Assembly (NCBI GenBank): GCA_043820105.1
Contig: JBDREC010000092.1
Span: forward strand, 1-29,429
Direction: 5' to 3'
Source: JBDREC01 sp043820105 [NCBI: Pseudomonadota bacterium]
GTDB lineage: Bacteria; Bdellovibrionota_F; JAHFAK01
DNA length: 29,429 nucleotides
Position 1 is the stretch's first letter. The number at the start of each line of letters is the position of its first letter. Below are positions 7,765 to 15,513 of the stretch, piece after piece. The notes beneath the pieces are model-generated. The model did no database searches. It saw nothing but the letters and a program-made list of their open reading frames with translations, and was not told where the DNA came from. A program made the position numbers and the translations under genes.

Positions 7765-7925
7765 TGGAATCCTCCTTGATTAAATCATCAAATATAATTT
7801 AATGCTATAAAAATGCCAAAATCTTATGTTTAGACTAAATTGTGTTATATCAATGCCTTAATGGTGTTTGGTCTTGTTTTTATAAATCTAAAAAAAGAGA
7901 AGTTTTTCCTTTTTTTACAAATTTA

Positions 7926-7954
7926 TTAACAATTTCTTGACCTGTGCTTATATT
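7926..7954 (+). promoter_or_regulatory. Probable sigma-70 type promoter of the 8006 gene
   Basis: TTAACA (7926-7931), a 17-base spacer and TATATT (7949-7954) match the -35 and -10 consensus at 5 of 6 positions each, with optimal spacing. A start near 7961 would place the short direct repeat in the 5' leader. Confidence 0.45.
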
Positions 7955-7957
7955 TTT

Positions 7958-7982
7958 CTTACCACTTACAGCTTACCACTTA
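7958..7982 (+). repeat. Short tandem repeat CTTACCACTTA in a 5' leader
   Basis: Exact 11-base copies at 7958-7968 and 7972-7982 (14-base period), with a weaker ACTTA copy after them. They lie between the predicted promoter and the ribosome site of the 8006 gene. Confidence 0.6.
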
Positions 7983-8005
7983 CTACTTAATAAAGGAGTT
8001 CTCAT

Positions 8006-8386
8006 ATGAAAAAATTATTAGCAGTTTCAATTTTTTCGATTCTCTTATTATCAAGCCTTGGCCTGGCTCAGGCAAACATTGATGGCGTTTATTCATTTAA
8101 GGCTAGGTTCATTGATGGGAAAGCAGACATGGAAAATTGGTGGGGTGTTATGGTTATTACTAATCCTACTATGAGCAGATTCTTTTTATCACCTGATAAG
8201 AAAACAGAAAAGTATTATGTTGGTACTATGAAAAATGATGGTAAATTTGTGAATCTCACTTTAACTTATTCTTATAAGGCCATGTATGTTGGCAATGTTC
8301 ACAAGAATATGTTTTACATGCAAGGCACTGATTTTGTAATTGAAAGCGAGGATAAAAAGTTTAAAGAAGTTTGGGTGAAAAAATAG
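8006..8386 (+). CDS. Small secreted protein of unknown function
   Basis: 126 residues with a clear Sec signal peptide (M-K-K-L-L-A-V, hydrophobic core, cleavage expected after A-Q-A at residue 23). The roughly 103-residue mature part is beta-type and basic, with N-W-W-G-V-M-V-I-T-N and several aromatic residues. It has no cysteines, so it is probably a compact periplasmic or extracellular beta fold. The start is set by AGGAG 7 bases upstream. It has its own likely promoter at 7926-7954, is divergent from the MopE-type lipoprotein gene, and converges on the zinc-ribbon gene with 8 bases between stops. No family is recognised. Confidence 0.75.
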   Translation: MKKLLAVSIFSILLLSSLGLAQANIDGVYSFKARFIDGKADMENWWGVMVITNPTMSRFFLSPDKKTEKYYVGTMKNDGKFVNLTLTYSYKAMYVGNVHKNMFYMQGTDFVIESEDKKFKEVWVKK

Positions 8387-8394
8387 ACTTTGAA

Positions 8395-8727
8395 TTAAAG
8401 TAAATCTTCAAGACTCTTAGTTTCTTCATTTTCTTGGATTTCCTTTTTTAACATTTCAAAGGTTTCTAAAGTTTCCTTTTTGAATTCTTCAAGAAGGTTT
8501 TGGGTGTTTGCACCTGAGGACATTCTTCTTTCGTGAAGTAATCTTAAAAATGATTTATAAAAGTCATGGCTAACGTAGTTTTTGAGATTATATCTGGCTA
8601 CAAAAGTTTTGCAATTTGCACACTCTACATATATTTCAATATCTTTTCCTGGTTCAACGTGAACATAGTTGGTAGATGTTGTGTTTTTGCATTTTGGACA
8701 ATGTTCTCTTTTTGTTGAGCCTCTCAT
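8395..8727 (-). CDS. Small zinc-ribbon protein
   Basis: 110 residues. C10-P-K-C13 and C36-A-N-C39 form a four-cysteine zinc ribbon in the first 40 residues. The remainder is helical and charged, rich in Glu/Lys, ending in a probable coiled coil. There is no signal peptide, so it is cytoplasmic. The family is not recognised, and a nucleic-acid or protein-binding role is only a possibility. It starts 17 bases after the stop of the truncated DASS transporter on the same strand, so loss of that operon's 5' end may also have removed its promoter. Confidence 0.7.
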   Translation of the reverse strand: MRGSTKREHCPKCKNTTSTNYVHVEPGKDIEIYVECANCKTFVARYNLKNYVSHDFYKSFLRLLHERRMSSGANTQNLLEEFKKETLETFEMLKKEIQENEETKSLEDLL

Positions 8728-8744
8728 TATAAACTCTGCCTTTC

Positions 8745-9635
8745 TTAAAAAAAGTTGGAGATTAAATAATATTCATAAAAAACTGTTAATAAAACTGCAA
8801 TTATTGATATGATTATGCCTGCTTTTATCATATCTTTAATTTTTATAAGCTCAGAGCCATAGGCAATTGCATTCGGTGGTGTACTTATAGGCAAGGCCAT
8901 TCCATAGGATGCACAAATTCCAGTAACAATAGCAATAAGCGCTGGATTGCCTGGAAAAAGTGAAATAGAAAGAGGAACAAGTAAGTTAGCGCTAGCTGTA
9001 TGGCTCATAAAAGTCCCCATGATTACTGTTACAGTTCCAAAGATTAGGGCAATTGTCAAATAGCTAAACTTATTTAAATCTAAAAATGAAATTATATAAT
9101 CACTTAATCCAGTGCTTGTTATAGCAATGCCCATTGAAATTCCACCACCAACTAAAATTAATATTTCCCAGGAAATATCTCTGAAATCTCTTTTCCCACT
9201 GATCCTTGCCATAAGAAAAACTAGCATTGGAATTAATGCTATCAATGAAGAATGAATTCCATGAATCGAATCTGTTAGCCAAAGTAAAATAGTTATGCAA
9301 ATCGTAGAATAAATTAATATGTGATGCTTAGTCCTGCTATCATCAACTAGAATTTTTTCTAAATCAAGTTTCTTAACTTTTGGAGGAAATAATATTAATA
9401 AAATTCCCCATAAAACAAATATCAATACAAGCATAGGTGGAAAGGCAGCGAGCATCCATTTTATGAAACTTATATTTATTCCTTTATCCGAAAGAAGGCC
9501 TAAAACAATAGCATTTGGAGGAGTACCTATAGGAGTTGCTATGCCACCAATATTAGCTGAAAATGGAATGCCTAATAAAAGTGCTTTTATTATATTTGAT
9601 CCCTTTGGAATCTTTTTAACAATAGGTAAAATAGT
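8745..9635 (-). pseudogene. DASS (SLC13-type) anion/Na+ symporter, N-terminal half missing
   Basis: The frame is open from 9635 to 8745 (296 codons) and is closed upstream by TAA (9638-9636). It begins T-I-L-P-I-V-K-K and continues through the family signature I-G-G-I-A-T-P-I-G-T-P-P-N-A-I, then four to six membrane segments and the second substrate loop S-H-T-A-S-A-N-L-L-V-P and I-S-T-P-P-N-A. In intact divalent anion/Na+ symporters (about 450-500 residues) the T-P-I-G-T-P-P-N region follows a first scaffold half with an S-N-T-A loop. Here everything before about T-I-L-P-I is gone. An internal ATG (9455) gives only 236 residues and splits the transport domain. A functional transporter is unlikely. 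It meets the divergent secreted-protein gene at the break. Confidence 0.75.
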
Positions 9636-9641
9636 TTATCA

Positions 9642-10406
9642 ATTAACCTAAAAAGAATCATTCAAATATCATTATTAAGCTTATTATTATTTTCCTTAAC
9701 AGTCTTTGGCATAAGTAAAACAAATACACTTTTGGGTCAGGTTCCTGTTGTATCTGATAGGCATACAGAAGTCGAATCAAGTAGTGCACAAGGAACAAAT
9801 TATGGAGAACTTCTTGCATTATTAGAAAGCAAGCAGGGTTTTGAAAATGTTATTCAAGTTTTGGATATTGCTTTAGATATGGTAAGTAAAGGTGAAGAAA
9901 AAATAGATGAAATTCGTGAAATAGTTTTTACAATTGATTATGAAAAATTTAGTGGCCTGGAGAAAAAAACAGTAGTTTATTATTTAGTTGAAATTATCTA
10001 TGAAGCTAAATTTGTTGGTGGAGATGTAATCAGCTTGATTACTAGCGTTTATGATATGTATGATGAATATGCAATCACTGTAGCAAGAATTCTAACCTTG
10101 CCAGGTAATGATTCGGCAAGTTCTCAGCAAGTATTAATTACTAAAGGTCTTACACATGAATTAAAAGATGTCAGACTTTTATCTGCATTTGCACTTTCAC
10201 TTTCTGGTAACTACAGACCTGGTACAGTGGAAGCCTTAACGGACGAGTGTCAGGGGGTTAATGATGCTGATCTAGAAGTAGTTGCTCAATCAAAAGAAAC
10301 TTTAAGACTAATTGAAGAAGAAACCGGAAAATCTCTAGCCTCGCTCTACCAATATGATGTTCCTTTTAACAATAGCTGTGAAGGTAATATTTGTTCTGTA
10401 GAATAG
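9642..10406 (+). CDS. Secreted helical protein of unknown function; start codon uncertain
   Basis: The frame is open from 9630. A normal signal peptide is encoded upstream of any standard start: I-N-L-K-R-I-I-Q-I, then S-L-L-S-L-L-L-F, then S-L-T-V-F-G. There is no ATG, GTG or TTG before it. ATT at 9642 would give a 254-residue precursor with a perfect n-region, but has no ribosome site. The first standard start, TTG 9732, would remove the signal. The mature protein is acidic and helical, possibly with HEAT-like repeats (A-S-S-Q-Q-V-L-I-T-K-G-L, then L-L-S-A-F-A-L-S-L), and ends with two cysteines (C-E-G-N-I-C). The break lies at the same place as the truncation of the divergent DASS gene, which suggests a deletion removed the promoter and start. 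Confidence 0.6.
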   Translation: MNLKRIIQISLLSLLLFSLTVFGISKTNTLLGQVPVVSDRHTEVESSSAQGTNYGELLALLESKQGFENVIQVLDIALDMVSKGEEKIDEIREIVFTIDYEKFSGLEKKTVVYYLVEIIYEAKFVGGDVISLITSVYDMYDEYAITVARILTLPGNDSASSQQVLITKGLTHELKDVRLLSAFALSLSGNYRPGTVEALTDECQGVNDADLEVVAQSKETLRLIEEETGKSLASLYQYDVPFNNSCEGNICSVE

Positions 10407-10513
10407 TTTTTTAAAAAAAAATACAAAATATCACATCTCTAAGTTTCTTTTGACATCAATCATCTAAATAAGTATTAAAATTATATTCCTTATATATAGA
10501 TCAGGATATGCAA

Positions 10514-11503
10514 ATGTTTGAAAATATACTTAAAGCAAAAGAAAGACTAAATGGTATTGTAAACAAAACTCCAGTAATGACTTCTAAAACACTGAATGAA
10601 AAATATAAAAGCCAATTTTATTTTAAATGTGAAAATTTCCAAAAGGTAGGAGCTTTCAAATTTCGCGGTGCTTATAATGCTATTGTTCAGCTCAGTGATG
10701 AAGAAAAAGCAAGGGGAGTTTTAACTTATTCTTCTGGCAACCATGCTCAAGCTGTTGCATTAGTTTGTAAAATGTTAGGCATAAAAGCTACAATTGTAAT
10801 GCCACATAATGCTCCCATTACTAAACTTGAAGCAACCCGAGATTATGGAGCTCAAATTATTAAATTTGATCCAGATGAAACTAGCAGGGAAAATTTAGCT
10901 AAAGATATTCAAAAAGAACATTCATACACTATCATTCCCCCATTTGATCATATCAATATTGTTGCAGGGCAGGGAACAGCTGCTCTTGAGCTTTTTGAGG
11001 AATATAAGGATATAGATATGCTTATAATTCCCTGTGGGGGTGGTGGCTTAATAAGTGGCTCAGCTATCACAGCAAAAGCAATGAACCCAAATTGCATAGT
11101 TATAGGCATTGAACCAGAATGCGCTGATGATGCATGCAGGTCCTTTCACACTAAAACCTTACACACTGTTAAAAATCCACCAACAATAGCAGATGGCGCA
11201 AGAACTCCTTCTTTAGGTAAAGTCACTTTCCCTTTAGTATTAGAATATGTTGATGATATACAAACCGTAACAGAAGAATCCATCAAAGAAGCAGTGCGAT
11301 TTTTCTTTTATCGCATGAAACTAGTTATAGAACCTTCAGGAGCTTTAGGTTTAGCCGCTATATTAGAAGGTAAGGTTAAAGCAAAAGGCAAAATCGGAAT
11401 TATCTTAAGTGGTGGAAATGTAGATGCAAAGACTATGGGTTTGATTTTGCATGGGAACAAGAGCACAAGAGCGCAAGGGATCAAGAGCACAAGGGAACAC
11501 TGA
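10514..11503 (+). CDS. Threonine/serine dehydratase (PLP-dependent, fold type II)
   Basis: 329 residues, the length of catabolic threonine dehydratases without a regulatory ACT domain. It deaminates L-threonine (or L-serine) to the 2-oxo acid and ammonia. The PLP lysine is in G-A-F-K-F-R-G-A-Y-N-A (Lys49). S-S-G-N-H-A-Q-A-V-A contacts the cofactor, C-G-G-G-G-L-I-S-G holds its phosphate, and L-S-G-G-N-V-D is near the C-terminus. AGGA lies 7 bases before ATG 10514. The earlier ATG at 10508 is only about 2 bases from the site. The last 16 residues (N-K-S-T-R-A-Q-G-I-K-S-T-R-E-H after G) are encoded by a dispersed A/G-rich repeat and are not expected to be conserved. Without a regulatory domain, a biosynthetic role in isoleucine formation is less likely than a degradative one. 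Confidence 0.9.
   Translation: MFENILKAKERLNGIVNKTPVMTSKTLNEKYKSQFYFKCENFQKVGAFKFRGAYNAIVQLSDEEKARGVLTYSSGNHAQAVALVCKMLGIKATIVMPHNAPITKLEATRDYGAQIIKFDPDETSRENLAKDIQKEHSYTIIPPFDHINIVAGQGTAALELFEEYKDIDMLIIPCGGGGLISGSAITAKAMNPNCIVIGIEPECADDACRSFHTKTLHTVKNPPTIADGARTPSLGKVTFPLVLEYVDDIQTVTEESIKEAVRFFFYRMKLVIEPSGALGLAAILEGKVKAKGKIGIILSGGNVDAKTMGLILHGNKSTRAQGIKSTREH
11453..11500 (+). repeat. Dispersed repeat inside the 3' end of the dehydratase gene
   Basis: Three degenerate tandem copies of an ACAAGAGCRCAAGGGA-like unit. The copy at 11465-11480 is identical over 16 bases to 2707-2722. The repeat supplies the last codons of the upstream gene and its stop region. Confidence 0.6.
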
Positions 11504-11698
11504 ATACCAAATACCAATTGTAAAGCAGCGTTGCATTTTCATCGTCTTTTAACATAAAAAACAAAAAAACAAATTTCTAAACCATTGAAATTAAAGCAAA
11601 ATAAAAACAAACCCTTTTTGGCACACTTCTTCCAATATTATCTTTACAACAATAAAATTTGTATTATGTTTTTTTATTATAAGGTAGGAGGTTCCACA

Positions 11699-12742
11699 AT
11701 GAAAAGTAAAATATCAACAATTACTTTCCTGTTTGTCTTTATCGCTTTTACAGCCCAATCAATTTTCGCATCAGTTTGCGGAAAAGAAGATTTTGGCAAA
11801 GGAAATGAATTTAGTGTAAGAAAAGCAGCTAAATTTATGAAAAATGATCCAAGTAGCTTAAATGTAGACGACCTTAAATGTTTTTATAGAGGTCTTATTG
11901 GGATACAATCATATATTCAAGAGCAAAGAGTTAAAGATTTGTCACCTGAAGAACTAGCTGAACTTGATGAATTTGAAAGAACATTTAATTTAGTAAATAG
12001 AGCTTCGAAATCAGTAATGGAAGAACATTGTTCAGCAGTCTCATGTTTAGATAATCTTGAAGAAACACAATGCGCTGATTGGTCAGGATATTTAGCATTT
12101 GAAGATAACAGAAGTCTTGCAGATAAAAGAGAAGAAAAAAGAGATGCAAGATTAGCTGCAGCAAGATTTGCTGATAAACATACAAGAGAGTCTTATGATA
12201 GAGAAGTTGAAGAAAGACTTGCTGCAAATCAAGCAGTAGTTAATCAAACACAAATGGATCTAATGGCAGCAATGGATGAAGATAGAGCTGCAAGACAATC
12301 AGGTGATCCTGCTAGAATGGCTTCAGCAATGATGAATCTTTCTAGAGCACAAAATAGATATGACCTTGCTAAAGCTGGCAAACTAGGAGCTGATGACCAA
12401 GCTGTAGCATCAGCATCAGGAATTTTAGGCGCTGATTTTTCATCTGAAGTTTTCACTAGACAATCTTCAGCACTTGCTGCCTGGAATGCACAACATGGTA
12501 AACAAGCTCCAGTAGTTGCTCAGCCTACTATCATAGAAGGAAGACCAGATGCTGATATCGGCGATTTGCCTTTAGCAACTGGTGGAACAGTTACAATTAC
12601 TGATGCTCCTCAAATAGTGATTGAAGGCCGTGAAACTGAAGAAGAAAGATTTGCAAGACTTAATATTTGGGACAATATTGAAGAAGAATACAATACGGAT
12701 TCACAAGATCAAGGACAAGAAGTAGCTACAGAAAGTAACTAA
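11699..12742 (+). CDS. Secreted Ala/Glu-rich helical protein of unknown function
   Basis: 347 residues starting at ATG 11699, fixed by GGAGG (11687-11691) 7 bases upstream. A longer frame from 11585 has no ribosome site. The signal peptide M-K-S-K-I-S-T-I-T-F-L-F-V-F-I-A ends near S-I-F-A (residue 24). The mature protein begins with a cysteine-bearing globular part (about 27-140: C-G-K-E-D-F, C-F-Y-R-G-L, H-C-S-A-V-S-C, Q-C-A-D-W). About 150-250 is a charged Ala/Arg/Glu helix likely to form a coiled coil. The acidic tail holds two I-E-G-R motifs, the second as V-I-E-G-R-E-T-E-E-E-R. No family is recognised. The stop is 3 bases from that of the converging S41 protease gene. Confidence 0.75.
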   Translation: MKSKISTITFLFVFIAFTAQSIFASVCGKEDFGKGNEFSVRKAAKFMKNDPSSLNVDDLKCFYRGLIGIQSYIQEQRVKDLSPEELAELDEFERTFNLVNRASKSVMEEHCSAVSCLDNLEETQCADWSGYLAFEDNRSLADKREEKRDARLAAARFADKHTRESYDREVEERLAANQAVVNQTQMDLMAAMDEDRAARQSGDPARMASAMMNLSRAQNRYDLAKAGKLGADDQAVASASGILGADFSSEVFTRQSSALAAWNAQHGKQAPVVAQPTIIEGRPDADIGDLPLATGGTVTITDAPQIVIEGRETEEERFARLNIWDNIEEEYNTDSQDQGQEVATESN

Positions 12743-12745
12743 TCT

Positions 12746-14251
12746 TTATAAGTTCGCATACCTTTCCATAAAACGATAACAATACATCAATTCAATATCA
12801 TCATTTACAAAAACAGCATTTTCAATTTTAATATCTTCATTTATAATTTCATTTAATTCATGTATGATGCTTTTTAAGTCAAAGGACTGGTCAGCAGTAT
12901 CATGATCACTACTATAATCAATTGTTATTGAATCTTGGGCATCTAGATTTAAAGATATATCAGCAATTATACCAACATTCTGCGGAGAATGTCCTGATGG
13001 TAAATAGTAAAAACCTTTTGTAATGAGCAGCATTCCCCAATAGTTAAGATAATTATTTTTCTTTGAAATCATGATTCCATTTTGGAAGCTGCCTTTTCCA
13101 AAGGTTGTTTTATTTTCAACACTTTTTCCAGCAATCAAAGCAAGATCATAATCTTTTAAAATTCCGCTAAAAATTTCAGCTGAACTCGCTGTGTTTTGAT
13201 TAACTAGCACTATAATTTTCTTATCCTCAAAAATATCCCAATATTCAATTTCTTTGTAAACCTTAATGTTATCAAATGCACTTGCCAAACTAATATCACT
13301 ATATATTTTTGTTAGTAAAAGGGCATCATTTTCCTTGATAAAAAGGCTAGCCACTTTTAAAGCTTCTTCAATATATCCACCAGGATTATTTCTTAAGTCT
13401 ATAATCAGACCTTCATGTTTTCTAAGCGCTTCTTCATGGGTGGAAACCTTGCTAACAAAGCTATCAAATAGACCATCTGAAAAAGCCTTAATTTTAATGT
13501 AAGAAGTATTATATTTTTCAAAGAATTCAATGTCTATAAAACCTGATTTTGATATTACTTCCTGAAATTCTTTTCCATTTCTTCTAATTTTAAATTTTAT
13601 GGTATCTTCATTATCTATCATGTCATTAAAACTTGTTAAGGTTAGTTGATTGCTTTTTAGTTCATTGATACTTAATATTATGTCACCTTTTAAGATTTTG
13701 CCATGAAATGGGCTGATTACGCTAATATAAGTAATCTCAAATCCATCGTCTACCATTTTTATTGCAAAGCCTTTTGAGGACGAAAACTCAGCTTTTGTGC
13801 ATTCTGAAAAAAACATGGAATGTGAATCCAGGTTTTTTAAGTAAAGATTTAACACCTCGATAATAAAGTCATTATACTTTTGATCATTATAAACATCATC
13901 ATAAAGCTTAAAAAAATTTTCAATGGCATAAGGAAAATCAATTATTCCATCATTAATTAGTTGTTTTTGATAAATTAAATTACAAATCTCATTATTGGGA
14001 TCATATTTTTCAAAAAGACTAAGTAATGAGTTTTCATAGGCTTTTGCAATTTTATTTTCATTTATTTCAAAGTGATTTTTATTAACAGTATCAAGTGCAA
14101 ATGACAAAAACTCAATTCCGTACTCATATAGTTGAGATTTCAACAAATTTCTTTCAAAAGCTGGGGTTTTATCTACAATTGAGAAAATATTTGTTGAAAT
14201 AAGCGCTAAAAGAATTATTAGAATAAGAAAATGTCTTTGCAATGTTTCCAA
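12746..14251 (-). CDS. S41 family C-terminal processing-type protease with PDZ domain
   Basis: 501 residues. An N-terminal hydrophobic segment (about 8-24) exports or anchors it, so it acts in the periplasm. Residues 30-150 form a helical domain. A PDZ domain follows (about 155-235: G-F-A-I-K-M-V-D-D-G, then L-K-G-D-I-I-L-S-I-N), then the tail-specific protease core (245-440) with G-L-I-I-D-L-R-N-N-P-G-G. The catalytic pair is Ser356 in N-T-A-S-S-A-E-I and Lys386 in T-F-G-K-G-S-F-Q. A five-residue insertion separates them compared with E. coli Tsp. It cleaves unfolded or tagged proteins at hydrophobic C-termini. The start is TTG (14251), with AGAGGA 9 bases upstream and no ATG nearby. Which neighbours are substrates is unknown. 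Confidence 0.9.
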   Translation of the reverse strand: METLQRHFLILIILLALISTNIFSIVDKTPAFERNLLKSQLYEYGIEFLSFALDTVNKNHFEINENKIAKAYENSLLSLFEKYDPNNEICNLIYQKQLINDGIIDFPYAIENFFKLYDDVYNDQKYNDFIIEVLNLYLKNLDSHSMFFSECTKAEFSSSKGFAIKMVDDGFEITYISVISPFHGKILKGDIILSINELKSNQLTLTSFNDMIDNEDTIKFKIRRNGKEFQEVISKSGFIDIEFFEKYNTSYIKIKAFSDGLFDSFVSKVSTHEEALRKHEGLIIDLRNNPGGYIEEALKVASLFIKENDALLLTKIYSDISLASAFDNIKVYKEIEYWDIFEDKKIIVLVNQNTASSAEIFSGILKDYDLALIAGKSVENKTTFGKGSFQNGIMISKKNNYLNYWGMLLITKGFYYLPSGHSPQNVGIIADISLNLDAQDSITIDYSSDHDTADQSFDLKSIIHELNEIINEDIKIENAVFVNDDIELMYCYRFMERYANL

Positions 14252-14849
14252 TATAAAATATCCTCTTTTTATTTTAACCTGGAGATCATACGAATCTCTG
14301 CAATAATGATGCCATGCGTTAGTTATGCAATTATTGAATGATTCTTATTCCTTAATTGATTTCATATTATGCTTTTTATGTTAAATGATAGAATTTTAGA
14401 TTAACTCTATTATTCTTGGGTCAATTGTGCCCTGGTTTTAATATAAACTCTAACCTAATTTATCAAGCTTCAATGTATCAAAGCAATAAGATAATCATGT
14501 AATCTAATAACTATATTTTAGTTCAAAAATATTTAGGAGCTATTGTTTAGAATAATGTCTGAGGGGATAAATTAGTCTATATTTGATATTAGAGCCTCTG
14601 GGTGATATTGATGTCATTTTGGCTACAGTAAAATGAAATTTTATATCTTTTGAATTTTATGTTATATTCTTTAAATCTTAATTATAACCAATAGTTAAAC
14701 AATCATTATTAGCATTTTCTGCTTTTGGCACATATTTTGATAGTTAATCTTAAAGCAATCACATCATGTTTATCAAAAAAAACCAAATTTTACTATGGGT
14801 TCAATAGCATATTATTTTAGTCTTTTTTAATTCTTGTAGGAGACTTGCT
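14252..14849. other. 598-bp intergenic region between divergent genes
   Basis: No coding frame longer than a few dozen codons was found on either strand. A 7-base inverted repeat, CAATAAT (14301-14307) and ATTATTG (14330-14336), sits near the protease start. TGGCAC-N5-TTGAT at 14726-14741 resembles a sigma-54 promoter, but the -12 GC is GA, so it is weak. Otherwise I see only A/T-rich sequence that must hold the two divergent promoters. Confidence 0.5.
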
Positions 14850-15512
14850 ATGAATTCGTTAATTAAATTTGTTGCTTACGCGGTTTGTTCATTTTTTACA
14901 TTAAGTTCTTTCTTGTTTTCATTTGAAATAGACTTCCTCAAACAGCCTGATACCTTTATTTTTGATAATAGTTATGACTTGCTTGAGGCTTTTAATGGAA
15001 TTGCTAGTTCTGATTATTTAAATGAAACTTATGAGGATGATGAAGGCCTTTTGAGAAATGACTATCGTTTCATGGTCATTTGTTCATCCTTTAGAGTATT
15101 TGATTTTGATATTAATAGCATTGAAGACGCTTTAGATATTGATTCTGAATATTTTCTTTGGTTTTTGGGAAAAAATGTTTCCAAAGAGGATGAGTATTTT
15201 CATGAAGAAATCAAGGTGGCTTTTGTTAACTTGGCTGATGTTAGTTTTTTAGCCAGATCTCAAATTGTGGAAGCTGCAGATGGCTTTGTTGCCAGTATTG
15301 ATCTATATGATTTTTCACATATTTTCAAACAAGTAATGACTAATATTTACATTACAAAAAAAAGAGCTGCATATCAAGTAGAAATCTTTCAACTAGCTTT
15401 AATTAAAGGATCTTCTGTTGATAAGCTTGAAAAACTGCATCTAACTAAGCTTTTTTACACATCTGTTGAAAATAAGTTCAATCATATGCTCGATGTCTTG
15501 GAGGATATGTAA
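14850..15512 (+). CDS. Secreted protein of unknown function, first gene of a two-gene operon
   Basis: 220 residues behind AGGAG 7 bases upstream of ATG. The signal peptide is long (about 1-24, ending near F-L-F-S) and the mature part begins F-E-I-D-F. The protein is acidic, helical and aromatic, with repeated Asp/Phe clusters (F-D-F-D-I-N-S-I-E-D-A-L-D-I-D). Only one cysteine (C-S-S-F) lies outside the signal. No family is recognised. The stop codon is one base from the start of the next gene, whose ribosome site lies inside this gene, so the two are translationally coupled and probably work together. Both mature proteins start with F-E-I after the sequence F-S. The large upstream region suggests its own regulation. 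Confidence 0.75.
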   Translation: MNSLIKFVAYAVCSFFTLSSFLFSFEIDFLKQPDTFIFDNSYDLLEAFNGIASSDYLNETYEDDEGLLRNDYRFMVICSSFRVFDFDINSIEDALDIDSEYFLWFLGKNVSKEDEYFHEEIKVAFVNLADVSFLARSQIVEAADGFVASIDLYDFSHIFKQVMTNIYITKKRAAYQVEIFQLALIKGSSVDKLEKLHLTKLFYTSVENKFNHMLDVLEDM

Positions 15513-15513
15513 G

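Noticed and set aside
7879-7920. A-run/T-run hairpin between the divergent genes at 7764 and 8006, considered as a terminator
   Set aside because: The stem has a bulge and consists mostly of A/T pairs, and no gene ends there.
9463-9651. Plus-strand frame of 62 codons
   Set aside because: It is the antisense of the conserved DASS T-P-I-G-T-P-P-N coding stretch, which explains the open frame.
11619-11636. TGGCAC-N5-TTCCA before the secreted gene at 11699, resembling a sigma-54 promoter
   Set aside because: The essential GC at -12 is missing, and no enhancer-like repeats are near.
14726-14741. TGGCAC-N5-TTGAT before the 14850 gene as a sigma-54 promoter
   Set aside because: The -12 dinucleotide is GA. 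It was kept only as a remark because the fit is incomplete.
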